NCBI GenBank assembly: GCA_937892835.1
Contig: CALBHM010000267.1
Coordinates: forward strand, 1 to 22,499
DNA from: an uncultured Ruminococcus sp.
GTDB taxonomy: Bacteria; Bacillota; Clostridia; Oscillospirales; Acutalibacteraceae
Direction of reading: 5' to 3'
DNA length: 22,499 bases
Shown in pieces: positions 14,363-22,022 of the stretch. Under the pieces are notes generated by a model that worked only from the letters and a program-made list of their open reading frames with translations, made no database searches and had not been told where the DNA came from. The position numbers were made by a program, and so were the translations under genes. Position 1 is the first letter of the stretch; each line of letters starts with the position of its first letter.

Positions 14363-15091
14363 TTAAATGAAAGCACCGTCAATACCGAGAGTTTGCCCTG
14401 TGATAAAAGATGACTTTTCATCGGCAAGGAAAAGTATCGCCCTTGCTACGTCTTCGGGAGTACCTATCCTGCCGACAGGAGTTTCTTCTTTAAGAGCTTC
14501 CATGGTCTCCTTATCAAAGCCACTGTTCATCGGTGTGTCGATAACTCCGGGAGCTACGGCGTTTACGGTGATTCCTGACGGAGCAACCTCCCTCGCCAGA
14601 GCCTTTGTGAGCCCGATTACGGCAGCTTTTGAAGCGGAGTAATGAACCTCGCATGATGCGCCTGTAATGCCCCACATGGACGATACGTTGATAATTCTGC
14701 CATTCTTCTTGTGAATCATATCGGGAAGAGCAAGCTGACAGCAGTTGAATACACTTCTTACATTGCAGTCAAACATTCGGTCATAGTCCTCGTCCGTAAT
14801 ATCCGTGAAAAGCTTGATCTGTGCAACACCTGCGTTGTTAACGAGAACATCAATCGGGCCGAATTCCTTTCTCGCTTCGCTGAAAAGGTGTTCGGCTTCG
14901 CTTCTTTTTGAAACATCGGCTTTAATCATTACAGAATTGCCGCCGCTGAGACTTATCTCACGACAAGTCTCAGCGGCTTCATTTTCACTTGTATTATAAT
15001 TTACGATAACGTTGTATCCCTCTGCGGCAAAGAGCTTCGCCGTCTGTGCGCCGATGCCTCTTGCAGAGCCTGTTATAAGTACATTTTTCAT
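14363..15091 (-). CDS. Short-chain dehydrogenase/reductase (FabG-like)
   Basis: This 242-residue classical SDR should be an NAD(P)H-dependent cytoplasmic ketoreductase. Visible: cofactor motif TGSARGIG (7-14), NNAG (85-88), structural Asn110, catalytic Ser138 in NVSSMWG, Tyr151 and Lys155 in HYSASK, and the C-terminal TGQTLGIDGAFI. These features match 3-oxoacyl-ACP reductase FabG and relatives. No other fatty-acid synthesis gene is nearby, so a dedicated FabG is not implied; the YmfI-type EF-P modification reductase is another close family. The ATG shares one base with the stop of the upstream lipoprotein gene (TAATG), and no good ribosome site is visible, so its translation probably depends on that gene. 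Confidence 0.9.
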   Translation of the reverse strand: MKNVLITGSARGIGAQTAKLFAAEGYNVIVNYNTSENEAAETCREISLSGGNSVMIKADVSKRSEAEHLFSEARKEFGPIDVLVNNAGVAQIKLFTDITDEDYDRMFDCNVRSVFNCCQLALPDMIHKKNGRIINVSSMWGITGASCEVHYSASKAAVIGLTKALAREVAPSGITVNAVAPGVIDTPMNSGFDKETMEALKEETPVGRIGTPEDVARAILFLADEKSSFITGQTLGIDGAFI

Positions 15092-16026
15092 TATTTCTTT
15101 TTGGTGGTTGTAGTAACATCGGCCGAAGCCATTGCCTGTGAAAGCAGAACTGTCATATCGGTGTAGCCCTTAACAGAGAAAATACTGTTGTCGACCTTGC
15201 CGGAGAAGGATTCGATTTCCATGATTGTAACTTCGTCACCGTCAATGCCTTCAAGACGCTTCCAGTTATTATCTTTATCAAAATAATATTTGGTTACAAG
15301 TCCTTCGCTGCTTTTATATTCCTCACAGGTGTATTCAGTGCCGTTTACCGTTACTTTCGTTGAGCCGACGTATTTATCATCAGTATTTGTGAGGTTCGAC
15401 ATCATGTCATCCATGCTTTCGATGCCGATCTCATCTGTTGTGGTTTTAAAATACCATTTGAGAGCCGGCATACACAGATAAATGTTTTTGCCGTCCATTA
15501 TAACTCTGATTTGCGAGCCGTTCATTGTCATGTCATATGCAAACTTTTTGTCGCTTGTGACGCATGTAACAGGGGTGTCCTCGCCGGATGCAGCCTTGAT
15601 TTTTGCTTTCAAAGTAAACTTACCGGTTTTTGATGTTTTAATGATAACATCGTCACGCAGGGATGTTTTCTTAGTAGATGTGCCATCCTTGATAAGGTCT
15701 TTCTTATCGGACTGGATGTTCTTTTCGTCAACATTTGTGAAACCGGACATTGCGTTTTCGGCTTTCGAAGCAAGTTCCGAAGCGTCTACAGTCGTTGTTT
15801 TTTTGCTGTCTTTATTCTCTTTAGCAGCTTTTTTGTCAGCTTTGGATTTATCTTCATCTGAAAGAACCGATGTTACCTCGTTGCCGTCCTTGTCGGTTAC
15901 CTCGACATAAGCCGAACCGTTTTCATCAACCTTTGTCGGCTCGTCGCTGACATCCTTCTTGCCGCAAGAAGCGAATGAGAAGGCTACCATAAGAGCCGAG
16001 AGAACTATACATAAACCTTTTTTCAT
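15091..16026 (-). CDS. Secreted lipoprotein of unknown function, possibly LolA/LppX-like
   Basis: The 311 residues start with a lipoprotein signal (FASC, Cys21). A long charged Asp/Glu/Lys/Ser/Thr-rich spacer (about 22-95) precedes a beta-rich domain (about 115-285), and the protein ends in a Thr/Lys tail. The domain includes alternating strands such as FTLKAKIKAA, IRVIMDGKNIYLCMP and YTCEEYKSSEGLVTKYYFDKD, ending in FSGKVDNSIFSV. That pattern recalls LolA/LppG-like lipoproteins, but the similarity is weak and based on pattern only. It should sit on the outer face of the membrane. GGAGG lies 9 nt before the ATG. Translational coupling to the SDR gene downstream is notable because their cellular locations differ. 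Confidence 0.8.
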   Translation of the reverse strand: MKKGLCIVLSALMVAFSFASCGKKDVSDEPTKVDENGSAYVEVTDKDGNEVTSVLSDEDKSKADKKAAKENKDSKKTTTVDASELASKAENAMSGFTNVDEKNIQSDKKDLIKDGTSTKKTSLRDDVIIKTSKTGKFTLKAKIKAASGEDTPVTCVTSDKKFAYDMTMNGSQIRVIMDGKNIYLCMPALKWYFKTTTDEIGIESMDDMMSNLTNTDDKYVGSTKVTVNGTEYTCEEYKSSEGLVTKYYFDKDNNWKRLEGIDGDEVTIMEIESFSGKVDNSIFSVKGYTDMTVLLSQAMASADVTTTTKKK

Positions 16027-16086
16027 GATTGTTACCTCCGTAATTTAGGAAAACGACTGAAGCAAAAAACATTTTCCTTTGATATA

Positions 16087-16115
16087 AGCATACAACATTT
16101 TGCCCGATAATTCAA
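16087..16115 (-). promoter_or_regulatory. Possible promoter of the lipoprotein-SDR pair
   Basis: On the minus strand, TTGAAT (16115-16110) and TATGCT (16092-16087) are 17 nt apart. The -10 matches consensus at four of six positions. The rest of this 120-nt gap is A/T-rich and includes an AATTC palindrome overlapping the -35; I see no terminator for the YczE-like gene in it. Confidence 0.4.
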
Positions 16116-16146
16116 GTGAATTATTTGTTAATTCTTTTTTACGGAA

Positions 16147-16842
16147 TTATAAATCGAATTTTGCAGCGAATTTCGGAAATAACGGCTTGAGATTAACGCA
16201 TTTGTCAAAGAGCTTGTCAAACCGACCGATTATAAAGCCGTTGAGCGCAGTGAGGATAAGTGTTCCGACACCTATTCCGACAAACCTGCGGAATAAAACG
16301 AGAGTGAGCACGCATGAAACAGCGAGACACGAGAAGTCGAACGCAATTTTGAATTTTGTTCTGTCCTTGTTAAATCTCGCACTGATGCCCTTAACGAAAA
16401 AGTCGTAGACCTGCGGATATAAATACGTTTTGTAAAAGAGCATGACCGAGAATGAAGTTAAAATCATTCCGCCGATGAAGAGCAAAACACGCACGGGCAA
16501 GTCCATTGAACCGGGAACTGTAATATCGGGATTGAAAAGCGGAACAAATTTCCGCCAAAGGTCGAGCACGGCACCGTAAATCAGGCAGGTTGCGAATGAG
16601 CTGAAATAAATGAGCTTAACCTTTTTCATGAGTATGCAAAAGACGATAAAAAGTATGCTTTGCACGAGGTATTCGCCCTGGCCGAAGGTTATAACTCCGA
16701 GCTTTTGGCTGATTATGTAGGCAGGTGCAACGATCATCGAAACGCCGAAATTTGCCGCGCTGAGCATTGCAACGGCGAGCGAAAGCAGAAGTATTGCCGC
16801 AACATAGACAAACTCGCCGTGAAGTGTGATTTTTTTGGACAT
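16147..16842 (-). CDS. YczE/DUF6198-like integral membrane protein
   Basis: This 231-residue protein has about five to six hydrophobic helices: FVYVAAILLLSLAVAML, an amphipathic GVSMIVAPAYIISQKLG, LVQSILFIVFCILM, VLLFIGGMILTSFSVMLFY, and two near the C-terminus around CLAVSCVLTLVLF and GVGTLILTALNGFIIG. The N-terminal pattern AANFGVSM...AP and the GxGT..L.NG..IG motif near the end match the YczE/YitT-like family, whose function is not known. I chose ATG 16842 because GGAGG is well placed for it; the upstream in-frame ATG 16869 lies ahead of the predicted transcription start. It has its own promoter and appears monocistronic. Confidence 0.8.
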   Translation of the reverse strand: MSKKITLHGEFVYVAAILLLSLAVAMLSAANFGVSMIVAPAYIISQKLGVITFGQGEYLVQSILFIVFCILMKKVKLIYFSSFATCLIYGAVLDLWRKFVPLFNPDITVPGSMDLPVRVLLFIGGMILTSFSVMLFYKTYLYPQVYDFFVKGISARFNKDRTKFKIAFDFSCLAVSCVLTLVLFRRFVGIGVGTLILTALNGFIIGRFDKLFDKCVNLKPLFPKFAAKFDL

Positions 16843-16872
16843 CTGTAACCCCTCCGAGTTAGATTTCATATA

Positions 16873-16900
16873 ATTATATCACAAAACGGATATAATGCAA
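16873..16900 (-). promoter_or_regulatory. Sigma-A promoter of the YczE-like gene
   Basis: On the minus strand, TTGCAT (16900-16895) and a perfect TATAAT (16878-16873) are separated by 16 nt. The predicted start near 16866 fixes the gene start at 16842. The -35 abuts the terminator of the upstream operon. Confidence 0.75.
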
Positions 16901-16934
16901 CAAAAAGGACTGCCACCATTAAGCGACAATCCTT
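16901..16934 (-). terminator. Intrinsic terminator of the phosphoesterase/GH38-like operon
   Basis: On the minus strand, AAGGATTGTCGC (from 16934) pairs with GTGGCAGTCCTT over 12 positions with three G-U pairs and loop TTAATG, followed by TTTTTG. It starts 6 nt after the stop of the GH38-like gene. Confidence 0.8.
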
Positions 16935-16940
16935 AATTTT

Positions 16941-17927
16941 TTATTCACAGATGTAGATTTCCTTTGAATATCCGTCTGAGCCTTTCGGAATGCGGAAGGT
17001 TGGCATCTCATAAGGCATAATCTCAAAGCGGAAGCCTGCGTCAAGACGGTCGCACATGATATATGCCGACTGCTCCTTGCCGCTTGTTTCGGCCACACGG
17101 ATAATCGTGTCTCCGCTGCCGTCCTCGGCGAGCTTGACTTCTGTAAGAGCAACGCTGTCATCGCTGAGCTTGAAAGCGCTTTCGTCGGGAGCCGAGCTGC
17201 CTGTAATGCCGTCGGCGATTTCTCTTGCGGCCTCGCAGTCTCCGTCAAAGTAAGCGAGCCAAGCTTCTTTTATCTTCGCTGTCTTATTCTCGCCGTTGAT
17301 TGCGGCGAACTTTTCCGCATCAACAAGAGTTTTTTCGATTCCCTCGGGCTTTACGCTTCCGGCAGGGAGAAAAACAGTTTCCAGCTCAAGGTGAGCATCG
17401 AAAAATTTATCCGCCAGGTCCTCGTATGAAATGAAATCATTTTCCGAAATGCTGTCATCGTCAAGATCGTTAATGTCAACTGTATCGGCTGTCATAACAA
17501 GAGTTCTGAAATCGTCTGCGCCGTGAAGCCACTTGCTTTCGGACTCGCTATCAAGCACGACTGCGTCAAAAAGTGAAGAATAAACTATCTGTGGCAGCAT
17601 GTTGTTATAAAGCTTTTGACCGTGAAAAACACGATATTTTTTGCCGAAATTATCAAGGAAGTATCTTACGGAATAAAGGCAGCTTTTGATGAGTGCAATT
17701 TCCGAAAGTTCATCTGAATTTATCCATGCGCCGGCATATGGGAACCAGCGGTCAGCCTTAATCATATCGGAAATTCCGGCAAAAAGCCCGGGATCAATGG
17801 CCGAAAGTTCGGTGAGCTGATATGCGTTGAGACCGTTTACCTTGAGATTCGGGAAAGATTCAAGCTTCTGCAAAGCGTCCTTGACGGCTTCAATGCTGAA
17901 TTCGTTTAATATTGCAATCTTGCTCAT
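16941..17927 (-). CDS. Shortened GH38 alpha-mannosidase-like protein lacking catalytic residues
   Basis: This 328-residue protein shows pieces of a GH38 mannosidase. The region LSAIDPGLFAGISDMIKADR-WFPYAGAWI (about 41-69), LIKSCLYSVRYFLDNFG (79-95) and LPQIVYSSLFDAVVLD (111-126) parallels the GH38 catalytic domain. DSVALTEVKLAEDGSGDTIIRVAET (about 247-271) parallels the C-terminal beta domain. The usual WxPDxFG nucleophile motif is replaced by FHGQKLYNN, and the N-terminal HxDxxW is absent. The length is under half that of normal GH38 enzymes. It is therefore unlikely to be a standard mannosidase and may bind sugar or be neofunctionalised. ATG 17927 overlaps the upstream stop as ATGA and has GAGGAGGG before it. 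No signal peptide is seen. Confidence 0.7.
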   Translation of the reverse strand: MSKIAILNEFSIEAVKDALQKLESFPNLKVNGLNAYQLTELSAIDPGLFAGISDMIKADRWFPYAGAWINSDELSEIALIKSCLYSVRYFLDNFGKKYRVFHGQKLYNNMLPQIVYSSLFDAVVLDSESESKWLHGADDFRTLVMTADTVDINDLDDDSISENDFISYEDLADKFFDAHLELETVFLPAGSVKPEGIEKTLVDAEKFAAINGENKTAKIKEAWLAYFDGDCEAAREIADGITGSSAPDESAFKLSDDSVALTEVKLAEDGSGDTIIRVAETSGKEQSAYIMCDRLDAGFRFEIMPYEMPTFRIPKGSDGYSKEIYICE

Positions 17928-19723
17928 GCCTGTCCCTCCTCGTCGATAAATCCGTAGTATCTGCCAATCCAATAGGCATAGGTGTAAATATAGCAGCTTT
18001 CGATGCAAGTTCCCTTGTTTTCGCCCTTGAAAAGATCATAGGGGTTTCTGTCGTATTTTGAAACGTGTCTTTCATTCGGTGTAAGCAGAGCGGAGATTTC
18101 AAACTCTCTCTTTTCGTCATAATTTCTGCCGAGCTTAACCGCAACGTCGTGACGCTCGGAATTGATTGAAGCAATCAAACGGTTAGCCTCGAAATGGGTG
18201 AACCATTTTGCATCCTTCTCAAGGTCAATTTCAGCGTCGGGAACGCCGAGCTTGTACATGAAGTCGTAGCCCGGAGTGTGCTCACGCAGGATAAGTCCGC
18301 TCCATGATTTGAATGCGGCACGGTATTTTGCGAGTAGCTCTTCGTCGGTTTCGAGCGTGCAGAGCATCCAATATGTCATCAGCGCAAGCATGTTGTCGCC
18401 GTACATGAGATCCTCTTCGGGGTTTACTTTTTCTCTCATTGCGCCCTGATAGAAGCGGTCATAGTGCTTTGCACCGAGGTCGGCATAGCCTTCGGATATA
18501 AGCTTATCGTAGGTTTCCTGCCAAATTCCTTTTTCGCCTGTTATGTACATTGTAATCTTGAGATAAACAAGCATTTCGGAGGAATTGAGCGGAGCGTCAA
18601 CATAGCCGATAGGGTCGTTGTCAAAATAACGCTTGCTCCATTTTGCCCATGTGGTCGGTTCGCCTGAGGATTCGCAGAATTCAAAGCCGTGGTCAATTAT
18701 GTGCTTCGTCGTTCTCTTGCAAGCGTCCTTGATAAGTTCGTCAAGCTCGGGATCGTCCTCGGCAAGGAAATCGTGGGCAATTTTCATCTGGAGGAAGTGA
18801 CCTGTAACCTCATCGCTGGAGGTGTCGGCTTTGTAATAAATATCATCGTCTGTATAGCCGAGGTCACGGTAAAGTGCGGCAAGCCTTTCGGGAACGGGAT
18901 AGTCGCAGGGAACCTCTTCGCCGAGTCTGCCGCTGTTTTTTGCCTCGGTCGTGAAAACGCAATGAGCAGTTTTGCCCTCTCTCTTATAGAAGATACCGTC
19001 ATCGGGAATAGGCTCGCCCGTAACGTGATATGAACGTGCAATGAAGCCCTCGGGTCTGCCGTGAACATACATTAAAAGCAGGCACGCCTCGCAAGCCTTG
19101 GTTGCGTTCTTTCTTGCATCCTGAACTCTCGGGTGATCCTTACCGAGTTTCTCTTTGAGCGTTGCGTAACGGTACATTTCGCCGATTGCATAGCCCGATG
19201 TAAAAAGACCGTCGTTGTCGCAGGCTGCATAAGGATAGCGTGATTCATAATCTCTGAATTCCTTGAGGTCACGCTGACTTACCATTCCTCGACGCATAAC
19301 GTATTTGTTGGTTTCGTCAAGAAGGATTTCCGCTTTCTCCTCCGCTGTGAGCATAATCATTTCAATGTGAGCAACCTTATCTCTGCAAAGTGCCCAAAGG
19401 TTCATTCCGTCGGCAAGCATTGCGTCAACGGCGTGGTGCGGAAGGTGGCGATGTGCGCTGAAATACATGATTCTATCTTCAATGCTTTCACCGTTCGGGT
19501 CATAGCGTGTGATTCCTGTTTTGCCGCCGTACCACATGACCGAATTGTCACCCTCAGCCGAACAGGTATATTCGTTCTTTGCCGAGGGGAGGGGATATGG
19601 AAAGCCCGAAAGATCGGGAGCTTCACTTACTGTGCTGAAAAGAGCGGCAGGAATCTGAGGGTCATTCTTGTCGAGAAAAGTGATTTTTCTTGTTAAATGG
19701 TTTTTAAGTATATATGGGGTCAT
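17924..19723 (-). CDS. Uncharacterised 599-residue protein, propeller-like N-terminus and helical-toroid-like body
   Basis: I cannot name this family. Two short segments near the N-terminus, SVMWYGGKTGITRYDPNG (61-78) and AVDAMLADGMNLWALCRDKV (98-117), resemble repeats of two-component-regulator propellers. From about 125 onward the sequence is mostly helical and rich in aromatic and acidic residues, with DNDGLFTSGYAIGEMYRYAT (169-188), GHFLQMKIAHDFL and YGDNMLALMTYWML. Such patterns recall (alpha/alpha)6-toroid sugar-active enzymes. There is no signal peptide, so it is probably cytoplasmic. AAGGAG lies 8 nt before ATG 19723. It follows the metallophosphoesterase by 11 nt and overlaps the GH38-like gene, so it most likely acts on a sugar-containing substrate with them; this is inference. 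Confidence 0.72.
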   Translation of the reverse strand: MTPYILKNHLTRKITFLDKNDPQIPAALFSTVSEAPDLSGFPYPLPSAKNEYTCSAEGDNSVMWYGGKTGITRYDPNGESIEDRIMYFSAHRHLPHHAVDAMLADGMNLWALCRDKVAHIEMIMLTAEEKAEILLDETNKYVMRRGMVSQRDLKEFRDYESRYPYAACDNDGLFTSGYAIGEMYRYATLKEKLGKDHPRVQDARKNATKACEACLLLMYVHGRPEGFIARSYHVTGEPIPDDGIFYKREGKTAHCVFTTEAKNSGRLGEEVPCDYPVPERLAALYRDLGYTDDDIYYKADTSSDEVTGHFLQMKIAHDFLAEDDPELDELIKDACKRTTKHIIDHGFEFCESSGEPTTWAKWSKRYFDNDPIGYVDAPLNSSEMLVYLKITMYITGEKGIWQETYDKLISEGYADLGAKHYDRFYQGAMREKVNPEEDLMYGDNMLALMTYWMLCTLETDEELLAKYRAAFKSWSGLILREHTPGYDFMYKLGVPDAEIDLEKDAKWFTHFEANRLIASINSERHDVAVKLGRNYDEKREFEISALLTPNERHVSKYDRNPYDLFKGENKGTCIESCYIYTYAYWIGRYYGFIDEEGQA

Positions 19724-19734
19724 TAAAAGTCTCC

Positions 19735-20886
19735 TTATAAATAATCTCTGTTGAAACGCTGTCTGAAGCTGATTTCACCGTCTTTGTCTATGTCAATCAT
19801 TGTGACGCCTTGCATCCAGTCCTTTTCATCCCAGCCGAAGTTTGAACCCATCGTATAGGTGTTATAGCCGTCGCACTGAGCATAGACAAGGTAAACGCCG
19901 TCATATTTGGCGCAGAAATCGTTGATATGGTCATGGCCGACAATAACGGCCTGGGTGCTGCCAAGCTCCTTGATAGCGTTGAACATTCCGCTGTTGAATT
20001 CGGAGCAGCCGATGGATTCATACATTCCGCCGTAAAGGATTTCAGCCTTGCCTGTCGGAACATAGTTGCCGCTTTCATCAAGCTGCATGACGTTCTCGTA
20101 TTCACAAAGAGCAATGTGCATAGCCATTATCGACTTGAATTTGCCGTATTCGCTTTCAAGGTCAAGGATAGTTTTCTTATACCAGTCGATTTGATCTTTC
20201 TTCAGGAAGTCGTAGCATTTCAGCTCGGCAGGCGCACCGTTTTCAATGTTGTGGGTCGGACTTGTGTTTCTGCCGGAATCAAGCATTACAATGCTCTGCT
20301 GAATTGATGTCGGCGAGGAAAGAATATTGATGAAAAAGTTGCCGTAGCCGAAAAGCGACGGATCGCCAAACTTTGAAATGCAGTGGGGGAAACTGATAAA
20401 GTTTTTGAGCATGAAGTATTTGTGATATTCCTTTTCCGCTCTCGCCTCGTGATTGCCGAAAATGTAAGCCCAGTAGATGCCCATCTTTTCCATGAAACGG
20501 CCAAACTGAATACAGTCAATCTGCTGATGGTCGGTCAGCACAACGTCACCCGTGAAAAGAATAAGGTCGGGCTTTTCCGCTTCAACATGCTTTGCCAGCA
20601 TGGAAAGAGACTTGTTGATAAGCTCGGGTTCGTCGCAAAGATGAAGATCGGTCGTTACAAGAATCTTGAACGGCTTGTTGACAATTCGGCCGCTTGTGTC
20701 GCATTTTGCGATGAATGTCGAATCGTCTGTTTCTTTAATTATTCTGACATCCGTGCCGACGAATTTCGGCTCAACGTCAAAAAGATTTTTGCCGAATTTG
20801 CCATTTGAGACAGCTTTCAGCCCATGTTCTGCCGCAAGCATGGCTTTGATTGAATTGTGCCTGACGAATGTTGTAATCGGTCTCAT
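19735..20886 (-). CDS. Calcineurin-like metallophosphoesterase
   Basis: This 383-residue protein has the complete metal-site motifs of calcineurin-type phosphoesterases: DLHL (Asp80, His82), GDVV (Asp114), GNHE (Asn145, His146), AMH (His257) and GHDH (His318, His320). The overall pattern is closest to the Dcr2/PhoD-related class. An ~70-residue N-terminal extension without a signal peptide precedes the domain. It should hydrolyse a phosphomono- or diester using two metal ions; cytoplasmic location is inferred. AAGGAG precedes ATG 20886, the gene begins 11 nt after an exported EEP-type hydrolase, and the 599-residue protein gene follows it 11 nt later. The substrate is unknown. Confidence 0.93.
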   Translation of the reverse strand: MRPITTFVRHNSIKAMLAAEHGLKAVSNGKFGKNLFDVEPKFVGTDVRIIKETDDSTFIAKCDTSGRIVNKPFKILVTTDLHLCDEPELINKSLSMLAKHVEAEKPDLILFTGDVVLTDHQQIDCIQFGRFMEKMGIYWAYIFGNHEARAEKEYHKYFMLKNFISFPHCISKFGDPSLFGYGNFFINILSSPTSIQQSIVMLDSGRNTSPTHNIENGAPAELKCYDFLKKDQIDWYKKTILDLESEYGKFKSIMAMHIALCEYENVMQLDESGNYVPTGKAEILYGGMYESIGCSEFNSGMFNAIKELGSTQAVIVGHDHINDFCAKYDGVYLVYAQCDGYNTYTMGSNFGWDEKDWMQGVTMIDIDKDGEISFRQRFNRDYL

Positions 20887-20897
20887 GTTTAACTCCT

Positions 20898-22010
20898 TTA
20901 TTTTGTCGGGAATGTTATTTCGCCCGATTTAATTTTTGCGATGAGGTCTGTGAAGATGAGTTTGAGACATCTGAATACCATTTTAACACCGTGCGAAAGT
21001 CTCTCGGCAAGAGGACGTCTTGTCTCAACGTTAAGCTCCATTTCCGGACGAACATAATCTGTTGCCGTAACCTTAAGCTCGCAAACCATCATGTTATGAT
21101 CTGAGACGGGCTGGCCTGCGAGAGCGTTGTAATCGTCATATCTAAACTCAGTAACCTCGAAGCCAACGCTTGAATTTCCACGATAGAGAAGCTTTTCCGC
21201 AGAATCCCAACGACCCCACGGAGCTCCGCCGTAGATTTTTTCAAGCTCCTGACGTTCGTCCCATGTAACGTCGTGGTCAAAATAAACACCGTCATGGCAG
21301 AACATTGTCCATGCCTCGTCGAAGCCCTCGCCTGCGATGAAAATCTCGTAAAGTCCTGTGCCTTGCTGGGTGTGGGTGTAAACATTCATATCGCCGGTGA
21401 TTATTACCGGACGGTCAGCGGAATTTTTATCAATATAAGCAGCAAGCTGCTCGTTTTGCGCATGTCTCGCTTTTGAATCCTCAAGAGATCCGTTTGCATC
21501 GGAGTGAACGTCGTAAAGGTCAAAGAGAATTCCGTTGTAATCAACCGTGCATTTCATGAATCCCTTGGGAGTAAGGCCGTCATTTGCGGCATCAAGAATT
21601 CCGTTAAATGCCTCCCATGCAACACGTTCAACGTTGTAGATCGGATACTTTGAGTAAATATTCATGCCGTCGCCGACAGGAACACCGCCGCTGGTGTATG
21701 TTGTATAGGGATAGTTCTTCATCTGAGCGGCAAGGATTGCGTGATACTGGAAATCCTCCTGAACACAGATAATGTCAACACCGCTTTCATTGAGAAGCTG
21801 ACCGAGAATCTTTTGAGTTTTTGGAACAACCTTTCCGTCCTTATCAAACTTTGAAGGAATCGGAAGTCCGGCAACGTTAGCCGACATAAACGAAAGCTTG
21901 CCTTCCGTGACGTTTGATGTTTCATCCTCGGCAAATGCGACTGTGCCGACAGAAATCAGCACCATGATTGCAAGTATTGCCGAGAGAATTATTTTAAAAG
22001 TCTTTTTCAT
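20898..22010 (-). CDS. Exported endonuclease/exonuclease/phosphatase (EEP) family hydrolase
   Basis: The 370 residues begin with a signal peptide (cleavage likely after AFA, residue 27). The EEP domain has its catalytic set: Asn45 in SANVAG, Glu85 in VQED, Asp167/His169 in DVHSD, Asp207/Asn209 in GDMN, and Asp304/His305 in SDHN. The overall style resembles neutral sphingomyelinase or inositol-phosphatase relatives, so a phosphodiester such as a phospholipid headgroup is plausible; a nuclease is the alternative. The C-terminal ~50 residues form a basic amphipathic helix ending in LIFTDLIAKIKSGEIT, shared with the next paralogue, possibly for membrane association. AAGGTG precedes ATG 22010, and the upstream paralogue stops 12 nt before. 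Confidence 0.9.
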   Translation of the reverse strand: MKKTFKIILSAILAIMVLISVGTVAFAEDETSNVTEGKLSFMSANVAGLPIPSKFDKDGKVVPKTQKILGQLLNESGVDIICVQEDFQYHAILAAQMKNYPYTTYTSGGVPVGDGMNIYSKYPIYNVERVAWEAFNGILDAANDGLTPKGFMKCTVDYNGILFDLYDVHSDANGSLEDSKARHAQNEQLAAYIDKNSADRPVIITGDMNVYTHTQQGTGLYEIFIAGEGFDEAWTMFCHDGVYFDHDVTWDERQELEKIYGGAPWGRWDSAEKLLYRGNSSVGFEVTEFRYDDYNALAGQPVSDHNMMVCELKVTATDYVRPEMELNVETRRPLAERLSHGVKMVFRCLKLIFTDLIAKIKSGEITFPTK

Positions 22011-22022
22011 TTTATAAGCACC

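Noticed and set aside
16843..16869. Start of the YczE-like gene at 16869
   Set aside because: It precedes the predicted transcription start and has no ribosome site, while GGAGG is placed for 16842.
17928..18008. Longer start of the GH38-like gene at 18008
   Set aside because: It would lie within the upstream gene. ATG 17927 has GAGGAGGG and forms an ATGA overlap with the upstream stop.
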